A stretch of 64,000 nt of DNA, taken from NCBI GenBank assembly GCA_029243025.1, contig JAQWSU010000045.1:1-64000 (forward strand), read 5' to 3'. The notes below the pieces were generated by a model. That model did not search any database and was not told where the DNA came from. It worked only from the letters and a program-made list of their open reading frames with translations. Every line of letters starts with the position of its first letter. The first letter of the stretch is position 1. Below, in pieces: positions 1 to 9,577 of this stretch. Made by a program: the position numbers and the translations under genes. Origin of the DNA: Pirellulaceae bacterium. GTDB taxonomy: Bacteria > Planctomycetota > Planctomycetia > Pirellulales > Pirellulaceae.

Positions 1-1
1 T

Positions 2-2911
2 AGTGACAGCGACGAAGACTCCCTGACTTATTCGTTGCTCGAGCATTCCGACACGGGCGCCATTTCGCTCGATCCGCAGACAGGCGTCTTCAATTTCATT
101 CCACAAACTGACTTTGAGGGTATCTTCCGATTTCGGTATCTGGTCAATGATGGATCGGTAGACTCGAAACCAGCGGCATCCTGGATTGCTGTGAACAAGG
201 AAGAGCCTGATAGCACACCACCAAAGGTTCTTGCTTTTCAAGACGCAGCTGTGGCTTATCAAAACGTCACCCCCAACCAAATCAGCGGAAACGTTCTCAC
301 GAACGACATCGGACCAGGCATTTCGGTTGTCACCAGAGTCAATGGGAAGATTTCAAATGTCGGCCGCAACTTAAGAGGTGAGTATGGCACGCTGACACTT
401 ACGGCAAATGGCGTTTACACTTACTCAATCGACAACAACAATCCCACGGTCAATGACCTTCACAAGAATGATGTAATTTTCGAGTCATTCTCTTACGAAA
501 TGTCGAATAGTGATGTGAAGAGGACGTCCACACTTCGAATCTCAATTCAACAAAAGGGAGATCATACGACTCCAATCGCTACGCATGATAATGTTTCGAT
601 TCTGGCACACGCCGTTCCCATGATGATCCAAGGTAACGTTCTTGAAAATGACGTCGCCTCAAATGATCAAGCACTTGAAGTCGTGTCACTTAACCAACAA
701 ACTAATCGCCTTGAAAACATCACCCTGGGCAAATTCGGCGCTCTACGACTATCTTCCGATGGTGAATACATCTTTTACCCGGATCCTGAATGCATCGCGG
801 TAACAACCACACCAGGGAATCTGTCAGACGCATTCGAGTATTCAATCAACAACGGACATTCAACCGACACGGGCCTGTTGACCATTTCGATCATTCATTC
901 GAAACCACTCATCGCCAATGACGATCTTGCCCAAATGAAAATCGCCCAGACAAATGAGAACGGTAGGTCGACCGTCGAGGGAAACGTACTCGACAACGAC
1001 GAATACACTAACAAACCTAACGTCGAAATCGTTTCAAAATCAGGCACCCCTGCCGCAGACAGCATCGAAACAGAATTCGGTGTGATCACGTTAGGAGAAG
1101 ACGGAAACTTTGTTTTTGAGACCGACAGGTCAAATCCTCGCGTCGCGACACTCGCAGAGGGAGAAACAATAGAAGATGTAATCACCTACGTCATATCTGA
1201 TGGGCAAACAACGGACCAAGGGACTTTGACGATCAACCTATCAATCGCCCCTCGTGAAAAGCTTAGCCTCAACGAAGACCAATACCTCATTGTCCTCGAC
1301 GACTCGTTTTCGACGTCAACGAGAAACCTACTTCAGAATGATCCAGCGATGGCCACCGAATCGCTAGTCGTCTCGGCCGTCAACGGTCGAAAGCATCGGG
1401 TCGGTCGATGGACAACTGGAAATTTCGGTAGGGTTAAAATCGAAAGAGATGGCACAGCTCGTTACGAGATCGACCGAGACAATCCCATCATAGCGGGAGC
1501 GGAGGGTTCTCCCGACATGCTGGCCGAACGATTCAGCTACACGGCTACCAATGGGGACGTAAGCAGCACAACGAGCATTCGGTACATCATCGTCACAGCC
1601 CTTGATTCCAAACCTGCCTCACTTCAACTGGCCCGAATCCACACACTCTCCATTCCCGCAGATCGCGGCATCGCGACTGGAAATCTAATCGTCGGTGACA
1701 ACGGGCTGGATCAGGAATCCTTAGAAGTTGTCAGTGTTTTCAGTACGTACCAAATGTTCTCGGGCCAACCCCGACCCGGGGCTGGCCGAATGTGGTTCAG
1801 CAGTGATGGCTCATTCAAGTACAGGCTTGACCGATCGGATCCAGTTTTCAATGAACTCTCTGCAGAGGAATATTCAAGCCACCTGTATCTTTACACCGTT
1901 TCCAACGGAACCATCTTCGACAATGGCTATTTGACGTTGCAAATCCATGGCAACCCCATTGCTCCTACAGTTTTAGATACAAACGTTGATTTCCTGATCG
2001 ACAATTTGAATGACGGATCGATCACAGGAAATCTCTTGGTGGAAGTCACGACCTTTAACGGTAACGACGCAAGCTTGGTAAAAGTAAACGCAATTGTCGT
2101 TGGCGACAGTGCGGTAATCCTCGGAAAATACGGGACAGCTCGTTTTTCTCCAACCGGCAGCTTTATCTACGAACTAGATCAAGCCAATCGGATCGCCATC
2201 GATCCAGCACGCACCCATGACCTTCACGAGTCTTTTGACTTGACGATCTCGGATGGAATGCTTCAGTCACACGCATCGCTTAACGTCAACGTGAAGCCAC
2301 TGTCTCACCACTCACCAAATGCTGTTGATGACAACGTCAACCTTCTCCTGAACGAGCAATCGATCGTGCTAGGCAACTTATTGAAGAATGACACGGATTT
2401 GAATGGCCATCCACTACACATCAGTTCAGCAAACGACGAGCCAATCGAGACAAATACACAAATACCCGGTCGCTACGGTATGCTGACGCTTTCAAGTTAT
2501 GGCATGTTCGCTTATGAACTTGACGAGTCGCAGGCAACGATCAACCTTGCAGAACAAAATGGCCCTGTTGATGACATTTTCACCTACTCAACCTCTGACG
2601 GCACGTCCGTCAAATCGGCTCAACTCACAATCACGATTCTGAACGAAGTGCAATCGTTGAATCCAGGTGACTCCAATGGCGATGGAGTGTTTGACTCCAG
2701 CGACTTGGTTAGCGTCTTTCAGGCTGGAGAATATCAAGACGATTTGGAGGGAAATTCATCCTTCGCAGAGGGCGACTGGAATGGCGACGGAGATTTCGAT
2801 TCTTTCGATTTTGTCTTTGCATTTGCGAACGGAAAATTCGTGGACGGCACGACCGCACTCGACGCCCACTCAATCGATCATTTTTTTCTACACGAAAAAC
2901 GATCGCGGTAA
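2..2911 (+). CDS. Giant secreted VCBS/cadherin-like repeat protein, 5' truncated
   Basis: The frame is already open at base 2, so the true start lies outside the window. About 969 residues are visible. They consist of seven repeats of roughly 110-130 residues, each starting with a G-N-(V/L)-L-x-N-D-like strand and followed by a (G)-x-(F/Y)-G-x-(L/V)-x-(L/I)-x-x-x-G-x-(F/Y) hairpin and an FxYxxSDG-like end. This is the VCBS/tandem cadherin-like pattern of surface adhesins. The repeats near bases 1640-1960 and 1975-2300 have lost the usual NVLxND wording. The C terminus, from about base 2665, is a dockerin-like EF-hand pair (GDSNGDGVFDSSDLVSVF, then EGDWNGDGDFDS), followed by about 20 polar residues with no PEP-CTERM helix. 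Likely role: extracellular adhesion or matrix protein. The ligand is unknown. The family call is firm; the function is inferred from architecture. Confidence 0.85.
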   Translation, partial: SDSDEDSLTYSLLEHSDTGAISLDPQTGVFNFIPQTDFEGIFRFRYLVNDGSVDSKPAASWIAVNKEEPDSTPPKVLAFQDAAVAYQNVTPNQISGNVLTNDIGPGISVVTRVNGKISNVGRNLRGEYGTLTLTANGVYTYSIDNNNPTVNDLHKNDVIFESFSYEMSNSDVKRTSTLRISIQQKGDHTTPIATHDNVSILAHAVPMMIQGNVLENDVASNDQALEVVSLNQQTNRLENITLGKFGALRLSSDGEYIFYPDPECIAVTTTPGNLSDAFEYSINNGHSTDTGLLTISIIHSKPLIANDDLAQMKIAQTNENGRSTVEGNVLDNDEYTNKPNVEIVSKSGTPAADSIETEFGVITLGEDGNFVFETDRSNPRVATLAEGETIEDVITYVISDGQTTDQGTLTINLSIAPREKLSLNEDQYLIVLDDSFSTSTRNLLQNDPAMATESLVVSAVNGRKHRVGRWTTGNFGRVKIERDGTARYEIDRDNPIIAGAEGSPDMLAERFSYTATNGDVSSTTSIRYIIVTALDSKPASLQLARIHTLSIPADRGIATGNLIVGDNGLDQESLEVVSVFSTYQMFSGQPRPGAGRMWFSSDGSFKYRLDRSDPVFNELSAEEYSSHLYLYTVSNGTIFDNGYLTLQIHGNPIAPTVLDTNVDFLIDNLNDGSITGNLLVEVTTFNGNDASLVKVNAIVVGDSAVILGKYGTARFSPTGSFIYELDQANRIAIDPARTHDLHESFDLTISDGMLQSHASLNVNVKPLSHHSPNAVDDNVNLLLNEQSIVLGNLLKNDTDLNGHPLHISSANDEPIETNTQIPGRYGMLTLSSYGMFAYELDESQATINLAEQNGPVDDIFTYSTSDGTSVKSAQLTITILNEVQSLNPGDSNGDGVFDSSDLVSVFQAGEYQDDLEGNSSFAEGDWNGDGDFDSFDFVFAFANGKFVDGTTALDAHSIDHFFLHEKRSR

Positions 2912-2966
2912 CATTTCCCAGCAAAACCCCATGTTGCTCCAACTCAAACGAGGGTCACCCGAAACC

Positions 2967-3824
2967 TCACAGTTGTCGAGCGTTGAACGTATCTCCGTCG
3001 CGCATGTCTCCCGATATCAATCCCCTACGAAACCAGCGGACGCGTTGATCTGAGGTACCGTGTGTGAACGACTCGGGAACGACGTAGCCTTGGGCGCGCA
3101 TTTGAAGTCGATCATCACCAATCGCTGAAGCCGCATTCAGGGCCTCTTCGATATCCCCCTTCTCGAGGATCTGCCAATTTTGCTGAGCGTGATGAGCCCA
3201 GATGCCGGCAAAAAAATCGGCTTGCAACTCGAGCCTTACAGATAGCTCATTGAAATCTTTTCTACTTAATCGCGATCTTTGCGCATTGACTTGATCACTA
3301 ATACCCATGAGCTTTTGCACATGATGGCCAACTTCATGTGCGATCACGTAAGCCCGCGCAAAGTCACCGGGAGCCCCTAAGCTGCGGTCCATTTGTTCGT
3401 AGAACTGCAGATCAATGTAAAGTTTCTCATCCAATGGACAGTAAAAGGGTCCGGTGGCAGCAGTTTGAAAACCACACGCCGACTCAACTTGACCACTGAA
3501 TAGTACGAGTACGGGTGGGCGGTACCTTTCGTTTCGATATTCGGCGAACAGTTGGGTCCACACATCTTCGGTGTCTGCCAAAACAACTTTGACAAAATTG
3601 CCCATTTCATCGTTGGGATCGCTCGAATTAGAGGCACCCTGACGCTGCACTTGCTGTTGCTGCTGAGCCATTTCGTTCAACAACAGCTGTGGATCGGCAC
3701 CCAGATAGATCGCAACGAGCAGAATAATCAAGCCAAGGCAACCGCCGCCAAAGCCGACTCCAGCCGGGGCCATGCGGCGTCGGTCTTCCACATTCGCACT
3801 CTGGCGTCGACCTTTCCAACGCAT
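2967..3824 (-). CDS. YpfJ-family neutral zinc metallopeptidase
   Basis: This 285-residue protein matches the putative neutral zinc metallopeptidase family (Pfam Zn_peptidase, YpfJ-like). It has a short basic N terminus, one membrane segment at about residues 24-42 (glycine-rich, then LIILLVAIYLG), a Gln-rich linker, and a peptidase domain at about 75-280. The zinc motif HEVGHH is at residues 163-168, and the downstream ELQAD at 199-203 probably supplies the third ligand. Two cysteines (117 and 129) flank the family's conserved CG...YCP segment. An AAGGA ribosome-binding site lies 8 bases before the ATG. The gene follows the TPR gene on the same strand after 59 bases, so the two may be co-transcribed. 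The substrate is unknown for the whole family. Confidence 0.9.
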   Translation of the reverse strand: MRWKGRRQSANVEDRRRMAPAGVGFGGGCLGLIILLVAIYLGADPQLLLNEMAQQQQQVQRQGASNSSDPNDEMGNFVKVVLADTEDVWTQLFAEYRNERYRPPVLVLFSGQVESACGFQTAATGPFYCPLDEKLYIDLQFYEQMDRSLGAPGDFARAYVIAHEVGHHVQKLMGISDQVNAQRSRLSRKDFNELSVRLELQADFFAGIWAHHAQQNWQILEKGDIEEALNAASAIGDDRLQMRAQGYVVPESFTHGTSDQRVRWFRRGLISGDMRDGDTFNARQL

Positions 3825-3883
3825 CCAATCATTCCTTCACACTTCGCCCATGACGACGGATCAAATTTTTCTGCACGCCCCAC

Positions 3884-5746
3884 TCAACCCTTGTCGAAAG
3901 TCAAGCCAGGGTCAGTTGGTGGACTCCCAAGGATGCGGAATTTCATTTCCCTTTTCGAAGGCGTCTCAACATTGCCAACCATTTGTGTCCCGTTAGCTGA
4001 CGCCAGCACCAAAACATCTCCGGCCAACGTGTACGTTCCGCCGAATTCATTTTCATCTTTCCCGTGAGAATACTTCCAGGTAAATTCGCCGTCTTGCTGC
4101 AACTTGAGTTGAATATTCCCGTCCTCGCCACGATCAGAGGTCCAGGAACCAACAATTGCCTGTTTGGCAATCTGCTTTCCGCTTGAGGAATCAACCAACT
4201 CAGCCTGCGATTCAGCCGTATCATCAGCCGGAGTAATCAATTTCAGCAGCTCTCCCGCTAATTGATCTGTCGGCTGCAACTTGACAACCCGCTTCAGTTC
4301 GTCTGCGGCAGCCTCTGTATGTCCACAGGTGAGGTACTGATAAGCGAGCAAGAAATGTGCGTCCGCAGCATCTGGATGCTTTTGCACATAGGCCTCGAGA
4401 TCTTGCAACTGCTTTGAATAATCGTCCGTATCTTTGTACAGACCACTCAAGGTGGTCCAATCCCACCCAGGTCCCACCGATAGGACCGAATGAACCGCAG
4501 CCGCAGCCTCATGATATCGCCCCTCGGCAAACAGTACTAACGCGCGAAATTCATGCAACGCCGCATCACCGGGCGTCGCCCCGATTGCCTTTTCGACGGC
4601 ATCCAAAGCTTGCGCATTATTTCCATCGTAAAACGCTGTACGAGCCTGATCAAAATCAGAGATCGACTGTTCCTCGCGTTCTTGATAAGCGGCTGAATCG
4701 ACGTCCGGCAGGGGAGCCGCCCCTGTCGGAGCCGCCTTGCTGGTCCCGCCCTCTACGACAGTAGTGGGGTTCGAATAAACCGTGATCGGTTGTGAATAAT
4801 CGATCACGGTACCGCCGCCAACGTTGACCGGTTCTGTGTAATAGGGATTCGCGTAAGTTCGATATCCCGTGTTGTAAATCAGGTTTCCCATTCCCCAGGC
4901 GGATAAACCCCAGACGACAGGACTGACGCCACCCCAATTCACGTAGTTGTAGTGGTTGTTCCAGTGTGAGTGGTTGTGGCCATGCCAATGCCCATGATGC
5001 CAATTGTCATGCTTTGGCTGATGCCACCAGGGTCGGTTTCCCCAATTGTTGGCGTTGATATTGATGAAGTTGTTATTGCCACCCGGCCGATACCCCGGTC
5101 GATAATCAGGTCGGTTACCTGGACGATACCCGCCGCCACCCGGACGAGGAGGCCGATTGTCAGGTCGGTTCGGGCGGTTGCCACCACTATCGGGTCGATT
5201 GGGGCGCGTACCACCGCCACCCGGACGAGGAGGCCGGTTGTCAGGTCGGTTCGGACGGTTGCCACCTCCTGGACTCGGCCTGCTTCCGCCACCCGGATAA
5301 ACGATACTCGGCCGGTTACTAGGGCGAGTGGTTGGTCGCTGAGACGGTCGAGTAGGGAAGTTCACGTTACCGCCAGGTCGTCCTCCGGTATTCGGCCGGT
5401 TGGATGGGCGTGAGTTCGGCCGATTGGAAGATGGATTCGTCGGCCGGGTCTTAGGCTTGGTGGACGGGCGAGTGTTGGGTCTCGAGGATGGCTTGGTCGA
5501 CGGTCGGGAGTTGGGACGAGATGATGGCCGCGCGCCACTTGGTTTTTTGGATTTCGACATCGTTGGCCCTCGACTTCCGCCACGATTCGAGGTTTTGCCT
5601 CGAGTCGAAGAGCCGCGTCCTGAGAAGCCCCCGGATGAATGCGCCCCCTTTCCATTGGCCCCACCTCGTCCGCGAGCCAGGGCCTGTGTTTCCAAGACAG
5701 GACCGAATACCAGAAGAAGCACGACAGTGATCACTAAGCGTTTCAT
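3884..5746 (-). CDS. Secreted TPR protein with a long Pro/Arg/Gly-rich tract and a His/Trp-rich segment
   Basis: This 620-residue protein starts with a clear signal peptide (residues 1-24, ending ALA). Residues about 25-225 are low-complexity RPS/RPN and RPGGGG repeats, including an 81-base-period DNA repeat near 5130-5270. Residues about 238-268 are rich in His, Trp and Asn (WWHQPKHDNWHHGHWHGHNH), which could bind metal. Residues about 365-505 form tetratricopeptide repeats (alternating A/L/Y helices ending in P-x-D). The last 90 residues contain a lipocalin-like IVGSWTSDRGEDG...G(E/T)FTWKYS motif of the kind found in small secreted beta-barrel domains. The start ATG overlaps the stop of the upstream gene as ATGA, with GAAGGAGG just before it, which indicates translational coupling. 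Function unknown; a periplasmic or surface scaffold is plausible. Confidence 0.85.
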   Translation of the reverse strand: MKRLVITVVLLLVFGPVLETQALARGRGGANGKGAHSSGGFSGRGSSTRGKTSNRGGSRGPTMSKSKKPSGARPSSRPNSRPSTKPSSRPNTRPSTKPKTRPTNPSSNRPNSRPSNRPNTGGRPGGNVNFPTRPSQRPTTRPSNRPSIVYPGGGSRPSPGGGNRPNRPDNRPPRPGGGGTRPNRPDSGGNRPNRPDNRPPRPGGGGYRPGNRPDYRPGYRPGGNNNFININANNWGNRPWWHQPKHDNWHHGHWHGHNHSHWNNHYNYVNWGGVSPVVWGLSAWGMGNLIYNTGYRTYANPYYTEPVNVGGGTVIDYSQPITVYSNPTTVVEGGTSKAAPTGAAPLPDVDSAAYQEREEQSISDFDQARTAFYDGNNAQALDAVEKAIGATPGDAALHEFRALVLFAEGRYHEAAAAVHSVLSVGPGWDWTTLSGLYKDTDDYSKQLQDLEAYVQKHPDAADAHFLLAYQYLTCGHTEAAADELKRVVKLQPTDQLAGELLKLITPADDTAESQAELVDSSSGKQIAKQAIVGSWTSDRGEDGNIQLKLQQDGEFTWKYSHGKDENEFGGTYTLAGDVLVLASANGTQMVGNVETPSKREMKFRILGSPPTDPGLTFDKG

Positions 5747-6723
5747 TGTTGGCCTCCTTCTTCAGCGGTTGCCGAGGTAGGTTGTTGCAGAGCACTCTTG
5801 GGATTCGGCGGTCGCCGCACGATTGTCATTGCGAGATCAGGCAACTTCTCCTCACCAGCGACACGATCCAACGAAACCCATCGGAACGAGTCTTGCGTCA
5901 CGGGAGTAAGAATGTGAGTTGCCGTGGCAAGTTTTCCATCCGCGGTAACTCCCTTTGATTTCACTAACCAGCCGTCGTCAACTTGGGTCCACAGCCCTTC
6001 CATTCGACCACCAGCGGAATCAAACACCCAAGAATGGATGCGTCGTGTCAACGGATCCCAACCAATTCGCTGCTGCCCCTTCATTGCCTTCGATCCGTCA
6101 ATCAAGACGTGGTAGTCTCGAATCAGATAGCGGCCACCCTCATCCCAGTAGACTTTGGTTTCGATCATCGCGTCCTGACTTTCGTCAACCCACTCCCCCA
6201 CCATCCAAGAAAGGCTTCGCAATTTCCCCTCTGCATTGGAGAATTCATCATTGAAGTCCCGAACCCGAGCCACCCGCCATTGGTTGTCCTGCTTGACGTG
6301 CACGGCTGTGTAACGCGTCCTGGCGGTGTGTTCTGTGCCTTCCAACTCGGTGAACGTAACCCCTTCCTCCACCGCAAGATTCGGCGCCAAGAATCGCAAC
6401 GCCTGGACATCAATCTCAATCGTGGCCTTAGGGTTTCCCGCGAAGAAAGCGGCGAATTCAGCTTGAATCGCATCTCTCCCCTGAAACAGATTGCGGTCCA
6501 CGTCAACATACTCACCGTGCGGGGTAAATGTCTCAGCTACTGCGGTCGCATCGGCCGCGTTAAAAGCCTCAGCAAAACGCTCTGCTGAGGCAGCAATGGC
6601 GGCCCAATCGGTCTCTGCTCCTCGGAGTATCGGCTTAACAGGACTTGTCTCCTGAGCGGCGAGTGGGGAGTAGCCCATCGCTGCCATCACCAGCGTTTGG
6701 GCAATCAGGAATGCGCGTATCAT
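5743..6723 (-). CDS. Secreted SnoaL-like (SgcJ/EcaC-type) protein
   Basis: This 326-residue protein is read from the ATG at 6723, which gives a normal signal peptide (MIRAFLIAQTLVMAAMG...LAAQ) and has GTGAGG just upstream. The open frame continues back to 6888, but that stretch does not look like protein. The first domain (about residues 35-150) is the SnoaL-like/DUF4440 fold of the SgcJ/EcaC family: an AFNAADATAVAETFTPHGEYVD-type core, shown here in part, then FQGRDAIQAEF. The second half (about 165-310: LSWMVGEWVDES..., YLIRDY, GWDPLTRRIHSW) resembles the secreted lipocalin/DUF1579-like barrel often attached to these proteins in planctomycetes. Such proteins are usually called conserved hypothetical; no catalytic activity can be assigned. 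It is the first gene of a coupled pair with the TPR protein. Confidence 0.8.
   Translation of the reverse strand: MIRAFLIAQTLVMAAMGYSPLAAQETSPVKPILRGAETDWAAIAASAERFAEAFNAADATAVAETFTPHGEYVDVDRNLFQGRDAIQAEFAAFFAGNPKATIEIDVQALRFLAPNLAVEEGVTFTELEGTEHTARTRYTAVHVKQDNQWRVARVRDFNDEFSNAEGKLRSLSWMVGEWVDESQDAMIETKVYWDEGGRYLIRDYHVLIDGSKAMKGQQRIGWDPLTRRIHSWVFDSAGGRMEGLWTQVDDGWLVKSKGVTADGKLATATHILTPVTQDSFRWVSLDRVAGEEKLPDLAMTIVRRPPNPKSALQQPTSATAEEGGQQ
5753..5760 (-). promoter_or_regulatory. Strong ribosome-binding site of the coupled TPR gene
   Basis: GAAGGAGG on the minus strand lies six bases before the ATG at 5746, inside the last codons of the upstream gene, whose stop overlaps the start (ATGA). This placement supports translational coupling of the two genes. 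Confidence 0.8.
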
Positions 6724-6928
6724 CGAAAACCTCACATCGGACAGCGTGAATAGAATCCTAAAGAAAGCCTCACTGTAGGCCGTTTTTCCGGGGGCACAAG
6801 TGGCAGGAAAAATCGGAAACGAACTTCGACGAAATACAGCGTCCCGGTTCGCTTGATCACAAAGGGCAGCCCTCTTCGTGAAGCCCATGCCGCAATGATT
6901 TTCGACTCACTCGCAGTCGTGTTCCACT

Positions 6929-9304
6929 TCAGTTGGCTGGGGCAGAGTTGGCTGGGGCAGTCGCGTTCGCACCGACAAGCTTGGTGGCAGAATAGACAGC
7001 AGCCGGATCCGGCTGCTGAGCCAGACTGGTCACAATATTTGCGATGGAGCGGTCAATTTTTCCATGAAACACTCGCTTGCCATTCAGCTTGATGGTGACC
7101 GGCTGATCCAAATCCAGCAACTCGTCACTTAATAAGATCTTAACCTCCGCAACATCTTCTGAATCGAGATCAATGGTCTGGCCAACGACGTCGGCTCGAA
7201 TCATCGTACCAGCCTTCGGCTGATCGACAGCAAGCCAGTAAAAACGTGAATGCGTCACATCATCTTGCTTCCAAACAATTCGTTGAGGAAACGGATTGCG
7301 TGTGAAATCCGCCATCCACGGCACGGCGATGGCATCTTGCCGATCCATCCAATGGCCTTTTCCCTCATGGATCACTGCCTGATGACGATAGCCACCTGGA
7401 TCCTGCTGCCGCAGCTCCGCCAGACGTGCTTTCCAGGCAGCAGCTACTTCATTTCGTTTGTAAGCTCCGTCTCGTGCGCCCATGTGCAAAGCGAAGCCAA
7501 TATTCCGCAGACCAAGTGGTGACGCGTCGTTCGGGTGTCCTGCCATCATCGCAGCAGCGGCCCATCGATCTGCCATCCGAGGTGCCAACTGGTAGACCCC
7601 GTCACCGCCTGCGGAATATCCCATGACGTAAATACGGTTCGGATCAACATTTTCGAACACGATTAAATCCTCAATCAATCGCTCGAACAATGGATCGATG
7701 TGCCCTTGGTGCCACAGATTCCACGTATCTGTCGGGGCACGGGGGGCCAAGTAAACCCCTTCCTTCGGCTGATACAACCTTTTTTGGTTCTCCCACTGTT
7801 GATCGTTGACGGGAGCTGGAGCACCGCCACCTCCGTGCAAGGAGATAAACAAGCTGCGTCCATTGGCGGGCTGCTCACCGAAAATCTTATAATCAAACTT
7901 CAGGAGTTTGTCGCCTAATCGGATCACCTTAGATTTCATTTCCTCTGCCCGCGATTCGCGTAATCCGGCTGCGTGGTCCTTCCAGAGCAAAGCGGTCGCA
8001 CGCTTCGCCTGAGTGCGCGTCAGTGGGATACGACTAAAGGGCTGCGTCGTCAGCTTAGGCCGTTTGTCCCGAGGAATATTCAGAGTCTGCTTGAGCGACT
8101 GAATGGGATCCAGGTTTCCGGACTGCTTATCGGTTTGAGCAGGATCGAACACGATTTTGACCAACTGCCGCTGCTTGTCGTTGGTTCGGAAGGGATGAGT
8201 CATCGACTCACCATCAAATTCAACCTGGGCCGAATAGTCGGTATTGGGATCCAAGATGAGCTCGAGGCGATTGTTCGTATCATCCCCCTGCCCTTTCGAT
8301 TTCACTCGTTTTATTATTTGTTTTTTGGTCGACAACACGACGTCGCTGACGATCCGCTCCCCGTTCGGACCGTAAACCTCAATGGTGACCATCACGTTTC
8401 CATCTGGAACGGACGACTTCGTCACCGCGTAACGATCCGTCACATTGACGGCAGCGACCCCCTTGTCTCGCCGATCCCAAACCAGCGGAAAGGAACTTCC
8501 TGTCGACCGCCAACTTGAAGCGTAAATGGCTCGTAACGGATCATCTTTGATCGCATGCGAGGCATCGCCTTGAAACCATGTCTTGTTCACCCCGTTGGTG
8601 TTGTACTCACAAGCACCGGTGAAATGCCAATCACCATCCCAGATTTCGACCCAGCTATGATTTCCTCGTTTCTTGGCCCATTGAGGCGTGCCAGCAAATC
8701 GAGCAGGTATGCAAACCGCTCGACATGCGTCGATTAATAAGATCGACAGGCCCGTACAAGACGCGTACTTGGCCTCGATTGATTCGAAGGGGCTTTGATC
8801 CGGTTTGGGACGTTTGCGTGCGTGGTACTTCACATCCAGCAGCTTGAACATATCCCGATTTAAGATCTGCGCTGCCTCTGTCGGCGTTTGACATTGCTTC
8901 ACAAGCGGTAGAAAACGCCGGTAAAAATCAGCTCGCCAATCATCGCGACGTTCATTCACCGAAGCGTAGGGCAAGACATCGTTAAAGAACAATGCCTCGG
9001 GAATCGTTTCCCCCCAGGGTGTCGTCTTTCTAGCCAGATAGGCCATCTGAACATTGTTTCCAATATACTCAGCCGACAAACTTTTCAAGTCCCGATCAGG
9101 CATGTAGGCAATCAGAAAACGAGTTGCCCGTCGGTGCTCCTCACTCGCTGCCGCCAACGCCCCTTTGATTTGGTCACGGTTCTTCCCTGCCCTCTGCAAC
9201 GCTGACGCAATTTGCTTTTCGGTTACGCTTGTCGACGCCTCAAAGGCAGACAGATTTGAGACCAGAACTAATGCCAAACAGCTGGCGAGTAGGATGCACC
9301 TCAA
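6929..9304 (-). CDS. Secreted transglutaminase-like / alpha-beta hydrolase fusion
   Basis: The TTG at 9304 is chosen as start: AAGGAA sits seven bases upstream, and translation begins directly with a textbook signal peptide (MRCILLASCLALVLVSNLSA). An ATG at 9418 would add 38 Cys/Arg-rich residues and is the alternative. Residues about 100-240 are a transglutaminase-core domain, with Cys183 in ASCTGLS and His216 in NHSWVEIW; the third (acidic) residue is not obvious. A linker or beta region follows. Residues about 455-680 form an esterase/depolymerase-type alpha/beta hydrolase: oxyanion region HGGGG (490-494), nucleophile Ser564 in GYSAGG, probable Asp612 (GARDG) and His651 (KGHWMD). The C terminus is short and Ala/Pro/Asn-rich, with a 15-base tandem repeat. 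Predicted location is the periplasm or outside the cell. The substrate is unknown; peptide-linked or ester-linked polymer turnover would fit. Confidence 0.85.
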   Translation of the reverse strand: MRCILLASCLALVLVSNLSAFEASTSVTEKQIASALQRAGKNRDQIKGALAAASEEHRRATRFLIAYMPDRDLKSLSAEYIGNNVQMAYLARKTTPWGETIPEALFFNDVLPYASVNERRDDWRADFYRRFLPLVKQCQTPTEAAQILNRDMFKLLDVKYHARKRPKPDQSPFESIEAKYASCTGLSILLIDACRAVCIPARFAGTPQWAKKRGNHSWVEIWDGDWHFTGACEYNTNGVNKTWFQGDASHAIKDDPLRAIYASSWRSTGSSFPLVWDRRDKGVAAVNVTDRYAVTKSSVPDGNVMVTIEVYGPNGERIVSDVVLSTKKQIIKRVKSKGQGDDTNNRLELILDPNTDYSAQVEFDGESMTHPFRTNDKQRQLVKIVFDPAQTDKQSGNLDPIQSLKQTLNIPRDKRPKLTTQPFSRIPLTRTQAKRATALLWKDHAAGLRESRAEEMKSKVIRLGDKLLKFDYKIFGEQPANGRSLFISLHGGGGAPAPVNDQQWENQKRLYQPKEGVYLAPRAPTDTWNLWHQGHIDPLFERLIEDLIVFENVDPNRIYVMGYSAGGDGVYQLAPRMADRWAAAAMMAGHPNDASPLGLRNIGFALHMGARDGAYKRNEVAAAWKARLAELRQQDPGGYRHQAVIHEGKGHWMDRQDAIAVPWMADFTRNPFPQRIVWKQDDVTHSRFYWLAVDQPKAGTMIRADVVGQTIDLDSEDVAEVKILLSDELLDLDQPVTIKLNGKRVFHGKIDRSIANIVTSLAQQPDPAAVYSATKLVGANATAPANSAPAN

Positions 9305-9311
9305 CGCTCTA

Positions 9312-9317
9312 TTCCTT
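9312..9317 (-). promoter_or_regulatory. Ribosome-binding site supporting a TTG start
   Basis: AAGGAA on the minus strand, seven bases before the TTG at 9304. It is the main evidence, together with the signal peptide that follows, for starting the fusion enzyme at TTG rather than at the ATG 114 bases upstream. Confidence 0.5.
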
Positions 9318-9577
9318 GTTTTAAAAAAGCTTGAATAACAAATTCCAAAAAGACACTTCACTGGCAACAAGCAAGCTCGTCGCAGGCACCGCCAGAGCCA
9401 ATCGTCTCCAGCTCCCATTCTGCCCTTTCCATCACAAACTGGCCAGTCTTGAAAGCGGGTGAATTGATGGTTTATCCGAAGAGCACGAACGGAAACGGCT
9501 CAGGAAAAATGCCCCCGCCTCTCAGGAAAGCGAAAACCAGCTAGAACACGCCGATTAAGCCTTCAGAGAGGTTCAGC

